A stretch of 64,000 nucleotides of DNA from Paramecium sonneborni (taxonomy: Eukaryota > Ciliophora > Oligohymenophorea > Peniculida > Parameciidae): assembly GCA_905182985.1 (NCBI GenBank), contig CAJJDN010000113.1:156326-220325 (forward strand), in the 5' to 3' direction. Both the position numbers and the translations under genes were made by a program. Positions 1 to 13,440 of the stretch are shown here, piece after piece (position 1 is the first letter of the stretch; each line of letters begins with the position of its first letter). Below the pieces are notes generated by a model, which saw only the letters and a list, made by a program, of their open reading frames with translations, had not been told where the DNA came from and did no database searches.

Positions 1-1180
1 GGTCTTAATCCATTTTCTAAAGCAGAAAGCCAAAAAAAAAAGATGAATGTTACTTACAAAGATTTATTTTTGAAAATATCAATATAATCTTTGGTTTCTA
101 ATTTACTGTCACCTTCCTCAATATCTCCTTATTCTTAATTAAGTTCTAGTTAAGTGTTTTTATTCATCATCTTAATACCACTTTTATCAAAATTTAAATT
201 ATTGATTTATTATTAATTATTATTAATCTTAGTAAAATCATGAATAGTTAATTATTTACCTTCCCTTTTTTATTTAATAATTTATCGTATTTAAGTTTAC
301 CATTTAATTATTGCCTTTTTACCATTAGAACTATATTTTTTCATAATATTCTGTGAAGGAACTTCTAGATTTTTAATAGTTGTGTTATGTCTTTAAAGAT
401 GATCTTCAGCATTTTAATTAGATTAATTTAATACATCTTTATGTTGGAGTTATTATTATGATTAATTTAAATCATCATTTTAATAAATTTAAGAATTACC
501 ATTTTAATGAATTTAAGAATTATCATTTTAATGAATTTAAGAATTATCTTTTTATATTTTCTTTGGAGATATTCCTTCTGATACTTCAGGTAAATAAAAA
601 TATTTGTAAGTGAACAAATAACTTATAATATATATAGCTGATAATCCATAACAAGGAAGCTAGTAAGTATCAAACTATATTAATTAAGCTATCATTGTAA
701 AAAACCCTGTACTTATTAATCTACCTATACAATGACCTATTTCTAATATTGCAATCTTTTAAGTTACATCTTCCTTATATAATATTGGCAATGATGCATA
801 GGATGGAATTAATAAAAAAGATGCTCCCTATTTTAATATTATTGTTTTATTACTGATCCTATTATCACTCTAAAAATACATGATAATCCAAAAAATAAAC
901 CATCTTCTGTAAATTTTGAAATACCCATTCCTATTGTTGCTATAGCACTTTATATCAATCCTATTAATATTGCCTTTCTTTTAGAATTACATAAAGCAAC
1001 AAAAGGCGTTGCTATTACACTTCCAATAGGATAAAATGCTAACATAATACCTATTTCTGTCTCACTAAATCCCTTATCTATAGCCATTGGTGAAAAATAT
1101 GGTAATAATGCTGTATAAACACTGTCTGATATTGCTACCAAATCAAAAAGAATAATGAACAAAGTTCTATATTATTACAT
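1..1180 (-). CDS. MFS transporter, N-terminal half (3' end outside window)
   Basis: Starts at an ATG at 1178-1180, two codons after which TAA TAA reads Gln-Gln; an in-frame TGA lies upstream. The first ~200 residues form about six hydrophobic segments, with MFS-like features: a short N-terminus, TM1, then a G-x-x-x-A-F-Y-P-x-G-S stretch and a basic loop (N-S-K-R-K) between TM2 and TM3. A clean 26-nt intron lies at 828-853. After TM6 comes a long hydrophilic Gln/Asn-rich loop holding three 8-residue repeats. A 41-nt GT-AG segment at 17-57 could be a second intron but also reads through. The second half of the transporter would lie left of the window. Substrate cannot be told; the fold resembles drug/amine-type MFS carriers. 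Confidence 0.75.
477..548. repeat. 3 x 24-bp in-frame tandem repeat in MFS loop
   Basis: Three consecutive 24-bp units at 477-500, 501-524 and 525-548; the last two are identical and the first differs at two bases. Each encodes eight residues (N-D/G-N-S-Q-I-H/Y-Q) in the central loop of the transporter, so copy number can change without a frameshift. Confidence 0.9.
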
Positions 1181-1306
1181 ATTTTATTATAATTGTTCAA
1201 TCTATAAACATCATTTTTCTAAAATATTTAATTTTTATTTTTAATCTGACGTTGTTTATTTATGAAAATGACATCATTTTTATTTATAAATTCACTTTTT
1301 TATTAA

Positions 1307-2243
1307 TCATCTTCTTCTACTCATTTTAACTTCTTTTTTAAAATAAACTTTCTTCCTTTCCAATAAATTTACATCCATACATACTACTTTTGTTCGAATT
1401 ATCCATTCAATTAAATAATTTAATGATTTTACCGTTTCAGTTTTCTTAGATCTTTTATTTTCTATGTAATTATATATTATTTATTATTAAGCTATATCTA
1501 AACTATCATTTTAAATTATCTCAAATTTTGAAAAATTTTTCTAACATTTTTCATCCAAACCTTTTTTCATATCTTCAATAAATTTCTTCTATTTTCTTCA
1601 TTTTTTTTATTTCATTTACAAATTCATTTTTGTCTTATGTTTTCTCTTAACTTTTGTATGTTTTTCATTTATAATATTAAATACTATTTTAATATAATTA
1701 ATTTTCACATAAAATTAAAAGGAATAACATAATTGCAAACATTAAACTTTTCAACCTTATTTTTGTATCCTTAATGATATCTAGTTTCTTTAATAAGCTA
1801 ATTATTTCTAATAATTTCTTCTTTAATTTTTTAGCATAAAATCAATAGATGATTTTTGTCACATTTTGACTCATATTTATCAACCAATAATAAACAAATT
1901 CTTAAAATTCCTATTTTCTTTTCAAATCTCTCCCTATGATTACTAAATTAACTTTAAGACATATCATTTTAAAAATTTGTTTATTCATCATATTCGTATA
2001 AAAACTACTCTAGTTTAAAAAATGTTTTTAAGCAAATCTTTTATACAATTAAGTAAAATTAGAGTTTAATTTCCCCTTTACTTTATGAATTTTATTCATA
2101 ATAAATATTTCATATTTGATTTACTTAAATATTCTAGATTATAACCGAAAAAATTACAAAATTTTTTTATAATTCATTAATACTTCAATTAAAGTATCTT
2201 TAGCCCTTTTTTTTGCTTAGCAATTAAACAAATCAAGAATCAT
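1307..2243 (-). CDS. Unresolved or decayed gene, function unknown
   Basis: The minus strand has coding-like composition but I could not build one clean model. One frame is open for about 134 codons (roughly 2108 to 1705) with varied residues including many charged ones. Another starts at an ATG at 2243, has a good 24-nt intron, then meets in-frame TGA codons. A third is open down to a TGA at 1307-1309. Either several short introns remain unplaced or this is a pseudogene. No domain is recognised. Confidence 0.3.
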
Positions 2244-2906
2244 ACCTTTACTTGATTAAAATTTATTTTATTTTATATAAAGATAATTTTGACTCAAAAA
2301 AATTAAATTTTAAAATTATTATAAGTAAATTTATTTTCCCTTCATATTAATTCAAACCAAATTTTTTCAAATAATTAACTTATAATATATGTTTAGAGAG
2401 GTTTTCAGTTACTTTCTTTGAGATTTCATATTGATTTTTCCAAGAAATTTTTCTTGAGATAAATAAATCTAAAAAATATTATCTATTTTTAATAGAAAAT
2501 TAACAATTAATTTATTTTGCAAAATTAAACAATTAAACTATAAATTTTTTAGTACTTTAGGTTGTTACTCTAATGTAAATACTAAATTAATTGTTTGAAA
2601 ATATCAAGAAAATGAATTATAAGTTTTTAAAATATCAATTTTGTATATATCTTGATGAAATCTAATTTTTATTTAATTTAAATAAAGCCAACTAAGATAG
2701 GCTTTAGGATGTTCATATTAAATATTTTATTAAAAGAAAAATGAAAAGAATAAGATTTTTGATGTAGAAATATTGGTAATATTATTTAATGATCGTAATA
2801 TGTAAAAAGGGATTTAGATTTTGAAATGAACAAAAGCCTAGAGAGTATGATTTGAAATTTATTTGATATTAATTTAATATATTTTTGGTTTTAATATTTA
2901 ATTTAA
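2244..2906. other. Gene-free AT-rich stretch upstream of Polo-like kinase
   Basis: About 660 bp of A/T runs with no frame that stays open convincingly under the ciliate code. Presumably holds the promoters of the flanking divergent genes. No specific element is recognised. Confidence 0.5.
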
Positions 2907-4714
<1,808 letters not shown>

Positions 4715-4764
4715 TGAATGTTTACTTTATTAATAATTAATTTATAAATATTCTGGAAATTTAA

Positions 4765-5298
4765 ATGGATAATACAAAGAAAGAGCATTCGTATACTTAT
4801 TGGGTTAAGCATGATCCTAATCATCCTAAAATAGATTGTCAACCAAAAAAAGTTGAAGATCCTTCTTAAGTTTAATAACCATAAACAATAGGATCATAAT
4901 GGAATGTTTCAGGAACTTGGGAGGAAAAAAAAGTACCTATGAATGACATTAAAAATTCATTAGAAAATATTATAGGGGTATTTAGACTTATAATAAATTG
5001 TAATAGATGAAAATTGGATAGACAAAGATATCAGCTGTAGAATCAGTTGAAGGAGAAGCTCATTTATATTTAAGTAGAGGTAAAAAGAGAATGGGTTATC
5101 ATTTAAAAATAACATATGCTCTTGAGGATGATGGATAAATTAAATATACTGATTTTACAGATGATGGAGATAGAGATGTAATAAATAAATATATTTAATA
5201 AGTATGTACTTGAAGATGTAACTGATGAAACTGTTAAACATTAAATTGAAGACTTACATGATCGAACAAAGTAATATGTAGAAGTGTTTAAAAATTGA
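4765..5298 (+). CDS. Aha1-type Hsp90 co-chaperone (N-terminal domain only)
   Basis: 159 residues with introns at 4978-5006 (29 nt) and 5178-5202 (25 nt). Matches the Aha1 N-terminal fold: W-N-V-S-G-T-W-E-E-K near residue 50, then V-E-G-E-A-H-L-Y and a K-K-R-M-G-Y-H-L-K-I-T-Y strand. In other eukaryotes this domain binds the Hsp90 middle domain and stimulates its ATPase. The C-terminal half of full-length Aha1 is absent, as in short Hch1-like proteins. Follows the Polo-like kinase by 50 bp on the same strand. Confidence 0.8.
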
Positions 5299-5411
5299 TA
5301 TCGATATATGTTATTTTAAATTTATTTTAACTTTTCAAAACTTAAATATAAAAAATAATAAAAAATTTAATACACCTTTTTTTGGTGTTTATGTTTAAGT
5401 ATTAATGAAAT

Positions 5412-5855
5412 TCAATCATATTTAACAGGTCCAATACAATCTGCAATATCTCCTTCATGAAATTTATCACTTCCTTTAATAACTTTACATGTAACTCTCA
5501 TCATTGATCCATCCATTTATCCATCATATTTTATTTATGCCCCATCTTCAAATGTAGCTATACAATCTAAAATTCCATTTTTTAAAGTTCCTGCATATAA
5601 CTTTTTCAGTGCTCCTTCTTCATTGTCATTTTTGTTTCCACCACTTATAGTTCCATTTGATGAGAGTTCAAACTTCATTTCCCATCCAGAATTTGTTACA
5701 AAATTGTATTACTAAACTCCTTTTAATATCTTCCATGTACATGTTCCCTCTTCACCTCCTCCTACTTTCACTTTTACCTACTTTTGTTCCGCTTCACTAC
5801 TTTTGCTACAATGACAAATACCCATTATTGAAATTAAAAAAAATATTAAAATCAT
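5412..5855 (-). CDS. Small secreted protein, unknown function
   Basis: A single exon of 147 residues. It opens with a signal peptide (M-I-L-I-F-F-L-I-S-I-M-G-I-C-H-C) and continues as a compact hydrophilic domain with repeated G-x-W/F-E-x strands, cysteines spaced singly and an acidic C-terminus. I do not recognise a family; the alternating strand-like pattern suggests an all-beta fold. Its ATG lies only 2 bp after the stop of the upstream same-strand phosphatase gene, which is unusually close for two independent genes. Confidence 0.75.
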
Positions 5856-5857
5856 TT

Positions 5858-6328
5858 TCAATCTATTTTGCTATTATCTTTACATTTTAAATAATACTGA
5901 TGAAGTTAATCTTAAAATCCTTCATTTGGATATACAAATTCTCTCTTATCTTTAATATACTGTAAAGCTATATCAAAATTCATATTCATTTCTTTTATAA
6001 AATATGCAATTAATATTGAAACAGATCTTGATACTCCAACTTAACAATGAACAAGAACATTTGTTTTTTCCAGATGTTGCTTTATAAATGAATTAGTTTA
6101 TTCAAAATATTCAGACAAATTAAAATTTGTTTCATCATAAGCCACAATTCTAAAATGATGAATATATTCAGGAATCTATTTATCTAATTTTTCAATTGCT
6201 GATATTATTGCACCAAACTAATATTTTTTGATATAATCAAGTGATTTTATTCCTCCAACATACAAATTACCTTTATCTATATATTTAGATTGATGAATAA
6301 GTGTACAACCATAAATTTCTTAATACAT
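5858..6328 (-). CDS. Dual-specificity protein phosphatase
   Basis: 156 residues, single exon. The signature H-C-Q-V-G-V-S-R-S (HCxxGxSRS) holds the nucleophilic Cys and the phosphate-binding Arg. It is followed by the DSP-typical I-A-Y-F-I-K, then A-L-Q-Y-I-K and E-G-F-Q-D-Q-L. The general acid loop is plausible at A-Y-D-E. The small size without targeting domains matches atypical DSPs. A 21-nt GT..TAG segment near the end could be an intron, but spliced and unspliced forms reach the same stop. Confidence 0.9.
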
Positions 6329-6739
6329 ATTTAAATTCTTAAAGAATTTTTGATTTTATTTTTAATTTTTAATAATTATTATGGTGATTCATGAGTTTAC
6401 ATATTTATATAAATAGAAATTGATAATAGTAAATTCACACTACATTAAGGGCACACAATAATAATAATGCTTTTATTAAGAGATGAATTTGAAATGAGCT
6501 GATGTAATTATGATAATGTTTTATTAATGATTAAAATTAGAATTGATTATAATGTTAATATAATCATAGTATAGTGTAGTATAGCATAGTGTAGTAAGTA
6601 AAATGAATAGTATGGAACTTGCATCAATGATTATTATAAGTAGATAATTTATAATGGATAATGAATTAAATGATAAGGATTGAGAGTAGTATTGATATTA
6701 TGTATATTGAGAATACATAAAATAAAATAATTAAAACAT
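6329..6739. other. Divergent intergenic region with short direct repeats
   Basis: About 410 bp between the start codons of the phosphatase (minus) and thioredoxin/zinc protein A (plus). Contains a short imperfect repeat of TAGTATAG/TAGTGTAG units around 6568-6600. No coding frame seen. Likely holds both promoters. Confidence 0.5.
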
Positions 6740-9474
6740 ATGGCGTAAGAATAGGCTGTTGATCTTTAAATCTTAAACAAGGTTCGTCATTTGATACCTG
6801 AAAGTTTTAAGATAGAGAGATAAAAGAAATGGGAAGTATTAAAAAGAAAAGGGTATTGCTTTTTCAATAACCGCATATTATAGTTTAGTGTAAACAATAG
6901 TGCTGAAGTCATCCAATAGATTCAAATTAGAGTAGACAGGCAAATATGATGAGTTCTGTGATGCTTTAGATTAAGCCACCTATGGTAACAACATGGATGT
7001 GATTAAACAATTCGAAAATTTTAAGGAAAGTCTAAAACCAAAGATAAAAGGAGGATTCTAATTTGGAACAATAAATGGAGTCGAGAGTTTGGATTTAAGT
7101 ACATTCGAGACTAAAAAAGGTAACTTTAAAACGAAGTAAGGATCAACAGATTTAATTGTTTTTTGGGTAAAAATTATAACATTAATGTGTAGTCATCAGA
7201 GAACGAAAAGTCAACAAGAGCTTTGAATGAATTGAATAATTGGTTAAGTTTGAATTAAAATCTAAAATTATAAATAAATCCTATAGCTGTATCTTTAGAT
7301 GATGATTCAAATAATTTTAAGAATTATCTAAAGATAAATCAATTAACCTAATTCCAGCATTATCGTTATATATTAGGTTGGGATTCATCAAATCCTTTTT
7401 AAAGAGCTATGGAATTAAATTATTTACCAAAGATTGCAGTAGTAGGAAAAGAGAATTAGGTTGTTGAAGTCACACGTAAAGCTAGAGATGTAGAAAATAT
7501 TATAAAAACTTATTGGGAAGCAGGCTCTGAAAGTGAAGATGAAGGTAAATATAGAGAACTTCTCGATTAATAAACTTTTAGATTTATAAAAAAAGCTTTA
7601 TCTTAATAAATTGCAGATTTACTCTCTTAAAATAAAAGTTTTGCTAAAAGTGATTTTATAAGGCTATCTTTAACTAAATGTTATAAGATTGCTTAAGATG
7701 GTTCTAAAGAAATAGTAGAAAGAAGTCATTTAAAGGTATCATATGAGGTTTCAGTATAATCATAATAAGCTATAAAACTATTTTTAAATAATGTAACATC
7801 AGTATTAGGTAAAGATAATGTTCATGTTAAAAGATCTATTGTTAAGGATCCTACAGGAATGTTAGATATGATCACAAGTGGATTTTAAGATGTTCTTAAG
7901 AAAAATTATAAAGTAATCTAAGAGTATATAGTAAGATCAGAATATTTTAATTATGTTCATGAAAAGGAAGAATTTTAACCTGATGTAAAAGTGGTTTAAA
8001 AGAAAGCAATTTAAAATCTAACATTTAAAGAATATTAAACAATATACTCATAAGTGTTACCAATATTTAAGAAATATGAATAGGAAATAGATGATAGTGA
8101 TGATGATCCTGATAATGATGAAGAATAAGAAGAAGATAAAAGATTAATTTTCGATAGAGTAACTGAATTGACAGATTGTTTAAAATCTGGTTTAGAATTA
8201 AGTTTAGGTTAACCATTTTAAACAATATAAAATTATCATCCTTATGGTAAGGATTAAGTAGTTGATATTGAACATAAAGAAGATTAAGTTTTAATAGTAA
8301 TGTATTGGGATGATAATCAATTATGTAATAGATAATTTACTTAAATTCTTAAAGTTCTATTAGTAAATGAAGAAAAGTTTAAAGATAAATTTAGATTTGT
8401 TGCTTTGAGTAAACATAAATATGATACATATGAAATGTTCTTTTTAAAAAATTAAGGTATTGAAGAAATAATAGAATTCTATTTCCCTAGAGAAGATAAT
8501 TAAGCTGATTAAGTTTAATACAATGTGAAATAATTCCCACATTTCATTGTAGTAGACAAAGTTGGATCAATTAGAATTTAATCTTAGATTGAAGATTTAG
8601 AATCTGTTTTAATAACTTATATTGAAGAATCTATAGAAAGTTTAAATTAAAAAGGACCATTAAATGATGATGAATATAGCGAAATAACTTAATTCTTATA
8701 TTCAGATGCTAGAAAGAAATTGAGCCAATTAAATAATAAGAGATAGTTTTCACTTAGTTTCATCTTTAAAGAAATTGATTAAGGTGAGAAAGTGCTTAGA
8801 TTCCCTCCTATTATTGAATATACCATTAGAGAAGGTAAATAAAAATATCTTGATGCCTTCCTTGCTTAAATGAATAAAGTTATTCCTTTATCCAATTTCT
8901 AAATCAATTAAACTGTCTAACGTACTTTAAATTTATTATTCCCTGGTAAAACATGTAAATTATGTTAAAATGAACTTAATGATTAAACATAATAATATTA
9001 TAGTCCATTCTCTGATGAATTCTATTGTGTTAAATGTGCAGAAGTCGTTGATACTAAAGCTGCTGGATATAAAAAGTTTAGAGTCTAAGATAATTTGATC
9101 TTCTTTAATGCTCCTCTTGTAGACAAATCTGTTTTAAATGATATTGATGTATATAGAATAGGAAATAATCAAAAAGTTAAAAGAGGAGAATAGTATACAT
9201 AGAATCATCCTATAGATTGTAATGGATGTGATAATGATGTTAAAGGATTTAGATACATTGTATTAAATTGTTTGCCAGGAAAACTTACTGATTTAGTATA
9301 TCTATTTTATTTATTTTAAAGGCACTAGTAGATTTTTGTCAAGATTGTTTCAATCAAATTAGAACTGGAGGACCTAGACTTGAAAGAATTGTCAAAAGAA
9401 ACAAAATCTATGGTTACAATCCTTCCATGCTCTTGCTTAGAGTACCATTTTATATGGGATATTATGATTATTGA
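6740..9474 (+). CDS. Large protein with two thioredoxin-like folds and two CxxC zinc modules (copy A)
   Basis: 883 residues with three introns (31 nt near residue 55, 26 nt just after the first F-W, 26 nt near the C-terminus). Two TlpA/nucleoredoxin-like domains start at L-I-V-F-W and L-I-V-M-Y-W, but each lacks the W-C-x-x-C redox pair (W-S-S-E and W-D-D-N-Q-L-C), so thiol exchange is unlikely. An acidic linker (about residue 430) follows the first domain. The C-terminus has two pairs of CxxC knuckles: C-K-L-C with Y-C-V-K-C, and C-N-G-C with F-C-Q-D-C-F, spaced like ZZ or treble-clef fingers. A paralogue with the same order lies at 59823-62423. Function unknown; a scaffold or ubiquitin/peptide-binding role is inference. 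Confidence 0.8.
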
Positions 9475-9590
9475 GTGGTATGATTCATTACAAAAAATTT
9501 ACAATCTTCATCATGAAAACTCTGAATCTTAATCTTCCTCCAATTATTCATATTTTTATGTCTACTTGACTTGAAATATCTACTTTATTA

Positions 9591-9985
9591 TCAATCATTT
9601 ACTATATAGAGTCCTAATAACCATTATAAAACAAAGAACAGTATACAAAATACTAACAAAACTATATGTTTTTGAACAAGCTAAGCATCAACATAAATCC
9701 ATATCTATAATGGAAAAAATACAAATTGTTAAATTATTTGTTTCCTATCTGATTACAACTTTATTGTTATTTTATTATCCATATATGTTATGGCTGAACT
9801 AACAATTATCAATATCACAAATATTATCACTGGATATGCCTTTTCAATATACAAATATTATTACTATACTCTATCCACCATCTTATTTCTCTGAAAAAGT
9901 ATCCTAAAAATATCCACTAAAATCACCTAAATGATTATTATTGTTTTCGCACTTTTTTTAATAATTTATTGACTCTTTAGGACAT
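9591..9985 (-). CDS. Small membrane protein, unknown
   Basis: 122 residues with one 26-nt intron. Two long hydrophobic segments are visible (I-I-F-V-I-L-I-I-V-S-S-A and I-V-L-L-V-F-C-I-L-F-F-V-L). An ATG at 10021 is also in frame but would overlap the upstream gene's 3' end, so I chose 9985. No family recognised. Confidence 0.55.
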
Positions 9986-10007
9986 GGTATAAAATTTACT
10001 ATTACCA

Positions 10008-11055
10008 TCACTATGATCCATATAGTAAATTAAATTAAACCGGTATAGGAAATATATTTTGAATGCTGGAATATATATCTTTTATTATTGTTAATTCTTA
10101 TTACTATGACATAAATTGTTCTTTGAATTTTATTGCATAAATATTTGTCCCTATCTAAAGCAAAGCTGCTGCCAAACCTATGTAACATTCATGATTCCCC
10201 TAAGTATCTATAGCAATCGAAAATATGCCTGTTAATATTACAACTCCAGCATATATTATCTTAAATTAATCTTGCTTATTTTTGTATAGAATATAAAATA
10301 CAAATACAAACCCTTAACACTATTTTTATTATTTTCATATTTACTATTATAAATAATCCAAAGTTTGTATAGAATAATTCAATGCATATTAAAAAAATGT
10401 CAGCTGCTTCCAATGATGCATTTATTACATACAGTGTCCATGGTATATAGGTCTATTTGTGTTCACTAATCTCTTCTTCTAGAAGTTATTCTCTCTCTTC
10501 CTCATCATTTGATTCCTCTTTTATTAAAAATACCATTGATAAAATCTTTCCTATAAACCACAACCAAATCCACTCAAAAAGATAAAACATTCCATTGTAT
10601 TCATATAAGCCTATCATTAATAAGCTCATGGTTAAAAAGCTCTTAATAAATCTATTTAGATACATGACACCATATAAGAGTAAAAAAAACATTTCTTTTT
10701 TTATTATTTATAATTCCATAAATATATTAATGATATTGAAAATTAAACTCAAGAAAACTAAAACTGTAATTATAGAATGAAATTTTAATCTGTTCCTCTT
10801 TAATCCATATTTTTTTTCTCTATTATTATTATCCTAATGTAGTTGTAATTTCTGAAAGCTTTTCCAAATGATGTTAATTGTTAATTAATTACAATAGTAA
10901 TTGTTCTTTTTGTTCATCAAATTTTCTTAAAATTTTCTAACCAATTCGCAATCAAAAAGGGTAACTCGTTTAAAATGCAAGGCCTTTACTTTTATTTGAA
11001 CAATCTAAATCTTAAAATTTATAAATTTTTGTGTTCGTCTACAATTATTCTACAT
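10008..11055 (-). CDS. Multi-pass membrane protein, unknown
   Basis: One frame stays open without TGA from an ATG at 11055 for about 200 codons. It has a basic N-terminus, then hydrophobic segments I-I-T-V-L-V-F-L-S-L-I-F, F-F-L-L-L-Y-G-V-M-Y-L and further TM helices, an acidic E-E-S-N-D-E-E-E loop, and more TM helices. The C-terminal part is in a different frame (A-G-V-V-I-L-T-G-I-F, then A-A-A-L-L), so at least one intron near 10300 is not placed. Stop TGA at 10008-10010. The downstream membrane gene begins 22 bp later, so the two may be related or co-expressed. No family assigned. Confidence 0.5.
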
Positions 11056-11607
11056 TGCGATACTCAAATTATTATTAGATATTATGATTCTTGTTGTTCT
11101 CTCATATTTTTGTTTTCTTGTTTAATCCAAAATTAAGTTACTTATTTTATTATATTTTTTAAATCAAATAAAAATTTTATATTTATTGATAAATTTTAAT
11201 CAATCTTATTCAAAATATACATTGATATTTCTAGATAGTTTTTATTATTCAATTCCTGAACTAGAATCCAAATGTACAATAAATTCTGATTTCAATCAAT
11301 AACCTTTTCCAATAAGCATACTTTATAAACATCAATCATTTCTTATGTTCATCCATATTAACTTAAATTTTTATATTTATACAAAAATTTATTATTTCAT
11401 TATAATCTGAAGATAATAGATATTTCTATCTGAAGTTTTTTAATTTTTAATCAATACAATTCCTAAAACATAATTTCATTCTTTAACATTATTAACTATC
11501 TAAATGTCATTCCAAAAATTCTAACTTTTTTTATATTACAGGATAGATTTTATAATGACAATTTTTTTCAAATATTTAAATAATATATAATCTGTTATAA
11601 ATATATA
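11056..11607. other. Gene-free stretch
   Basis: About 550 bp between the membrane gene start and the truncated TMBIM copy. From 11142 on it is duplicated at 12292-12757. No open frame I trust. Confidence 0.4.
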
Positions 11608-12290
11608 TCAATTTTTTCTATTAAATAGATTATCTTTGATAAGTTCTGCCATTTTCAAAAATAATAATATTATATCCCAATATACAGTTACACTACCACT
11701 CACATCATCTGCTGTTTGGATATCATAAGTAACATCAGCACTAAATAGATAATAATGAGAATAAATACTTCAAATTTGAGTAGGTATCATAAAGCAATAA
11801 AAATGCAAATAAAAAGGAGGACAAAGAAATGATCATAATCCAAACTAATGAGATTTGAGAAAATATTGTAAACATCTCAAATACAATCAATATTCCTGCA
11901 GACACAAAAAGGACAGCTCCAGAATAAGTTATCTTTCTTTTAACAGTTGAAGAATACAAAAATAAAAAAAATATTAGAGCTAAAATAAAATCTTTTTGAT
12001 ACTTGCAAAATTCACAAAAATCATTAAACCAACTTATGAGTTACCAAATGCTAATAAACAACCGCACATTGAGGCCAAAGATAGAGTAAATAAAAAGAAA
12101 ACTATCCAATTAATAGGAGCAGTTTTTAATGAATTCCTATAAATAAATGTTAATGTGGCTATTCCTATACAGAGCCCTAAACTCAACCAAAATATCCACA
12201 TCTATTTTTCTAAGAAACTATCTAAATTAGGTAAAGAATGCACGATCCATGCATAAATACCTAAATTATGATTAAGAAATACAAACAATA
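11142..12290. repeat. Copy 1 of 1,149-bp exact tandem duplication (assembly artefact)
   Basis: Identical over its length to 12292-13440 as far as I can compare by eye, with a single N at 12291 between them. The right end of copy 1 stops in the middle of the TMBIM coding region, and copy 2 continues cleanly into unique sequence. This is the pattern of two overlapping contig ends joined with a gap instead of merged. Confidence 0.95.
11608..12290 (-). pseudogene. 5'-truncated duplicate of TMBIM gene (artefactual)
   Basis: Carries the C-terminal two thirds of the gene at 12758-13598, including two introns and the stop, but lacks the start and first ~60 residues because it ends at the N. Offset from the intact copy is 1150. 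It should not be counted as a second gene. Confidence 0.9.
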
Positions 12291-12291
12291 N

Positions 12292-13440
12292 TTATTTTAT
12301 TATATTTTTTAAATCAAATAAAAATTTTATATTTATTGATAAATTTTAATCAATCTTATTCAAAATATACATTGATATTTCTAGATAGTTTTTATTATTC
12401 AATTCCTGAACTAGAATCCAAATGTACAATAAATTCTGATTTCAATCAATAACCTTTTCCAATAAGCATACTTTATAAACATCAATCATTTCTTATGTTC
12501 ATCCATATTAACTTAAATTTTTATATTTATACAAAAATTTATTATTTCATTATAATCTGAAGATAATAGATATTTCTATCTGAAGTTTTTTAATTTTTAA
12601 TCAATACAATTCCTAAAACATAATTTCATTCTTTAACATTATTAACTATCTAAATGTCATTCCAAAAATTCTAACTTTTTTTATATTACAGGATAGATTT
12701 TATAATGACAATTTTTTTCAAATATTTAAATAATATATAATCTGTTATAAATATATATCAATTTTTTCTATTAAATAGATTATCTTTGATAAGTTCTGCC
12801 ATTTTCAAAAATAATAATATTATATCCCAATATACAGTTACACTACCACTCACATCATCTGCTGTTTGGATATCATAAGTAACATCAGCACTAAATAGAT
12901 AATAATGAGAATAAATACTTCAAATTTGAGTAGGTATCATAAAGCAATAAAAATGCAAATAAAAAGGAGGACAAAGAAATGATCATAATCCAAACTAATG
13001 AGATTTGAGAAAATATTGTAAACATCTCAAATACAATCAATATTCCTGCAGACACAAAAAGGACAGCTCCAGAATAAGTTATCTTTCTTTTAACAGTTGA
13101 AGAATACAAAAATAAAAAAAATATTAGAGCTAAAATAAAATCTTTTTGATACTTGCAAAATTCACAAAAATCATTAAACCAACTTATGAGTTACCAAATG
13201 CTAATAAACAACCGCACATTGAGGCCAAAGATAGAGTAAATAAAAAGAAAACTATCCAATTAATAGGAGCAGTTTTTAATGAATTCCTATAAATAAATGT
13301 TAATGTGGCTATTCCTATACAGAGCCCTAAACTCAACCAAAATATCCACATCTATTTTTCTAAGAAACTATCTAAATTAGGTAAAGAATGCACGATCCAT
13401 GCATAAATACCTAAATTATGATTAAGAAATACAAACAATA
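12292..13440. repeat. Copy 2 of 1,149-bp exact tandem duplication
   Basis: Second copy, directly after the N at 12291. This copy is continuous with unique sequence to the right and contains the 3' part of the complete TMBIM gene. Confidence 0.95.

Noticed and set aside
5657..5890. Plus-strand hydrophobic frame opposite the secreted protein
   Set aside because: Shadow of the minus-strand gene, which has a signal peptide and balanced codon use.
6565..6600. TAGTATAG-type repeats as a telomere or origin
   Set aside because: Too short and irregular, and not the G-rich telomere repeat of Paramecium.
11142..13440. Genuine tandem duplication of a TMBIM gene
   Set aside because: Perfect identity including non-coding DNA and a single N exactly at the junction indicate unmerged contig ends.
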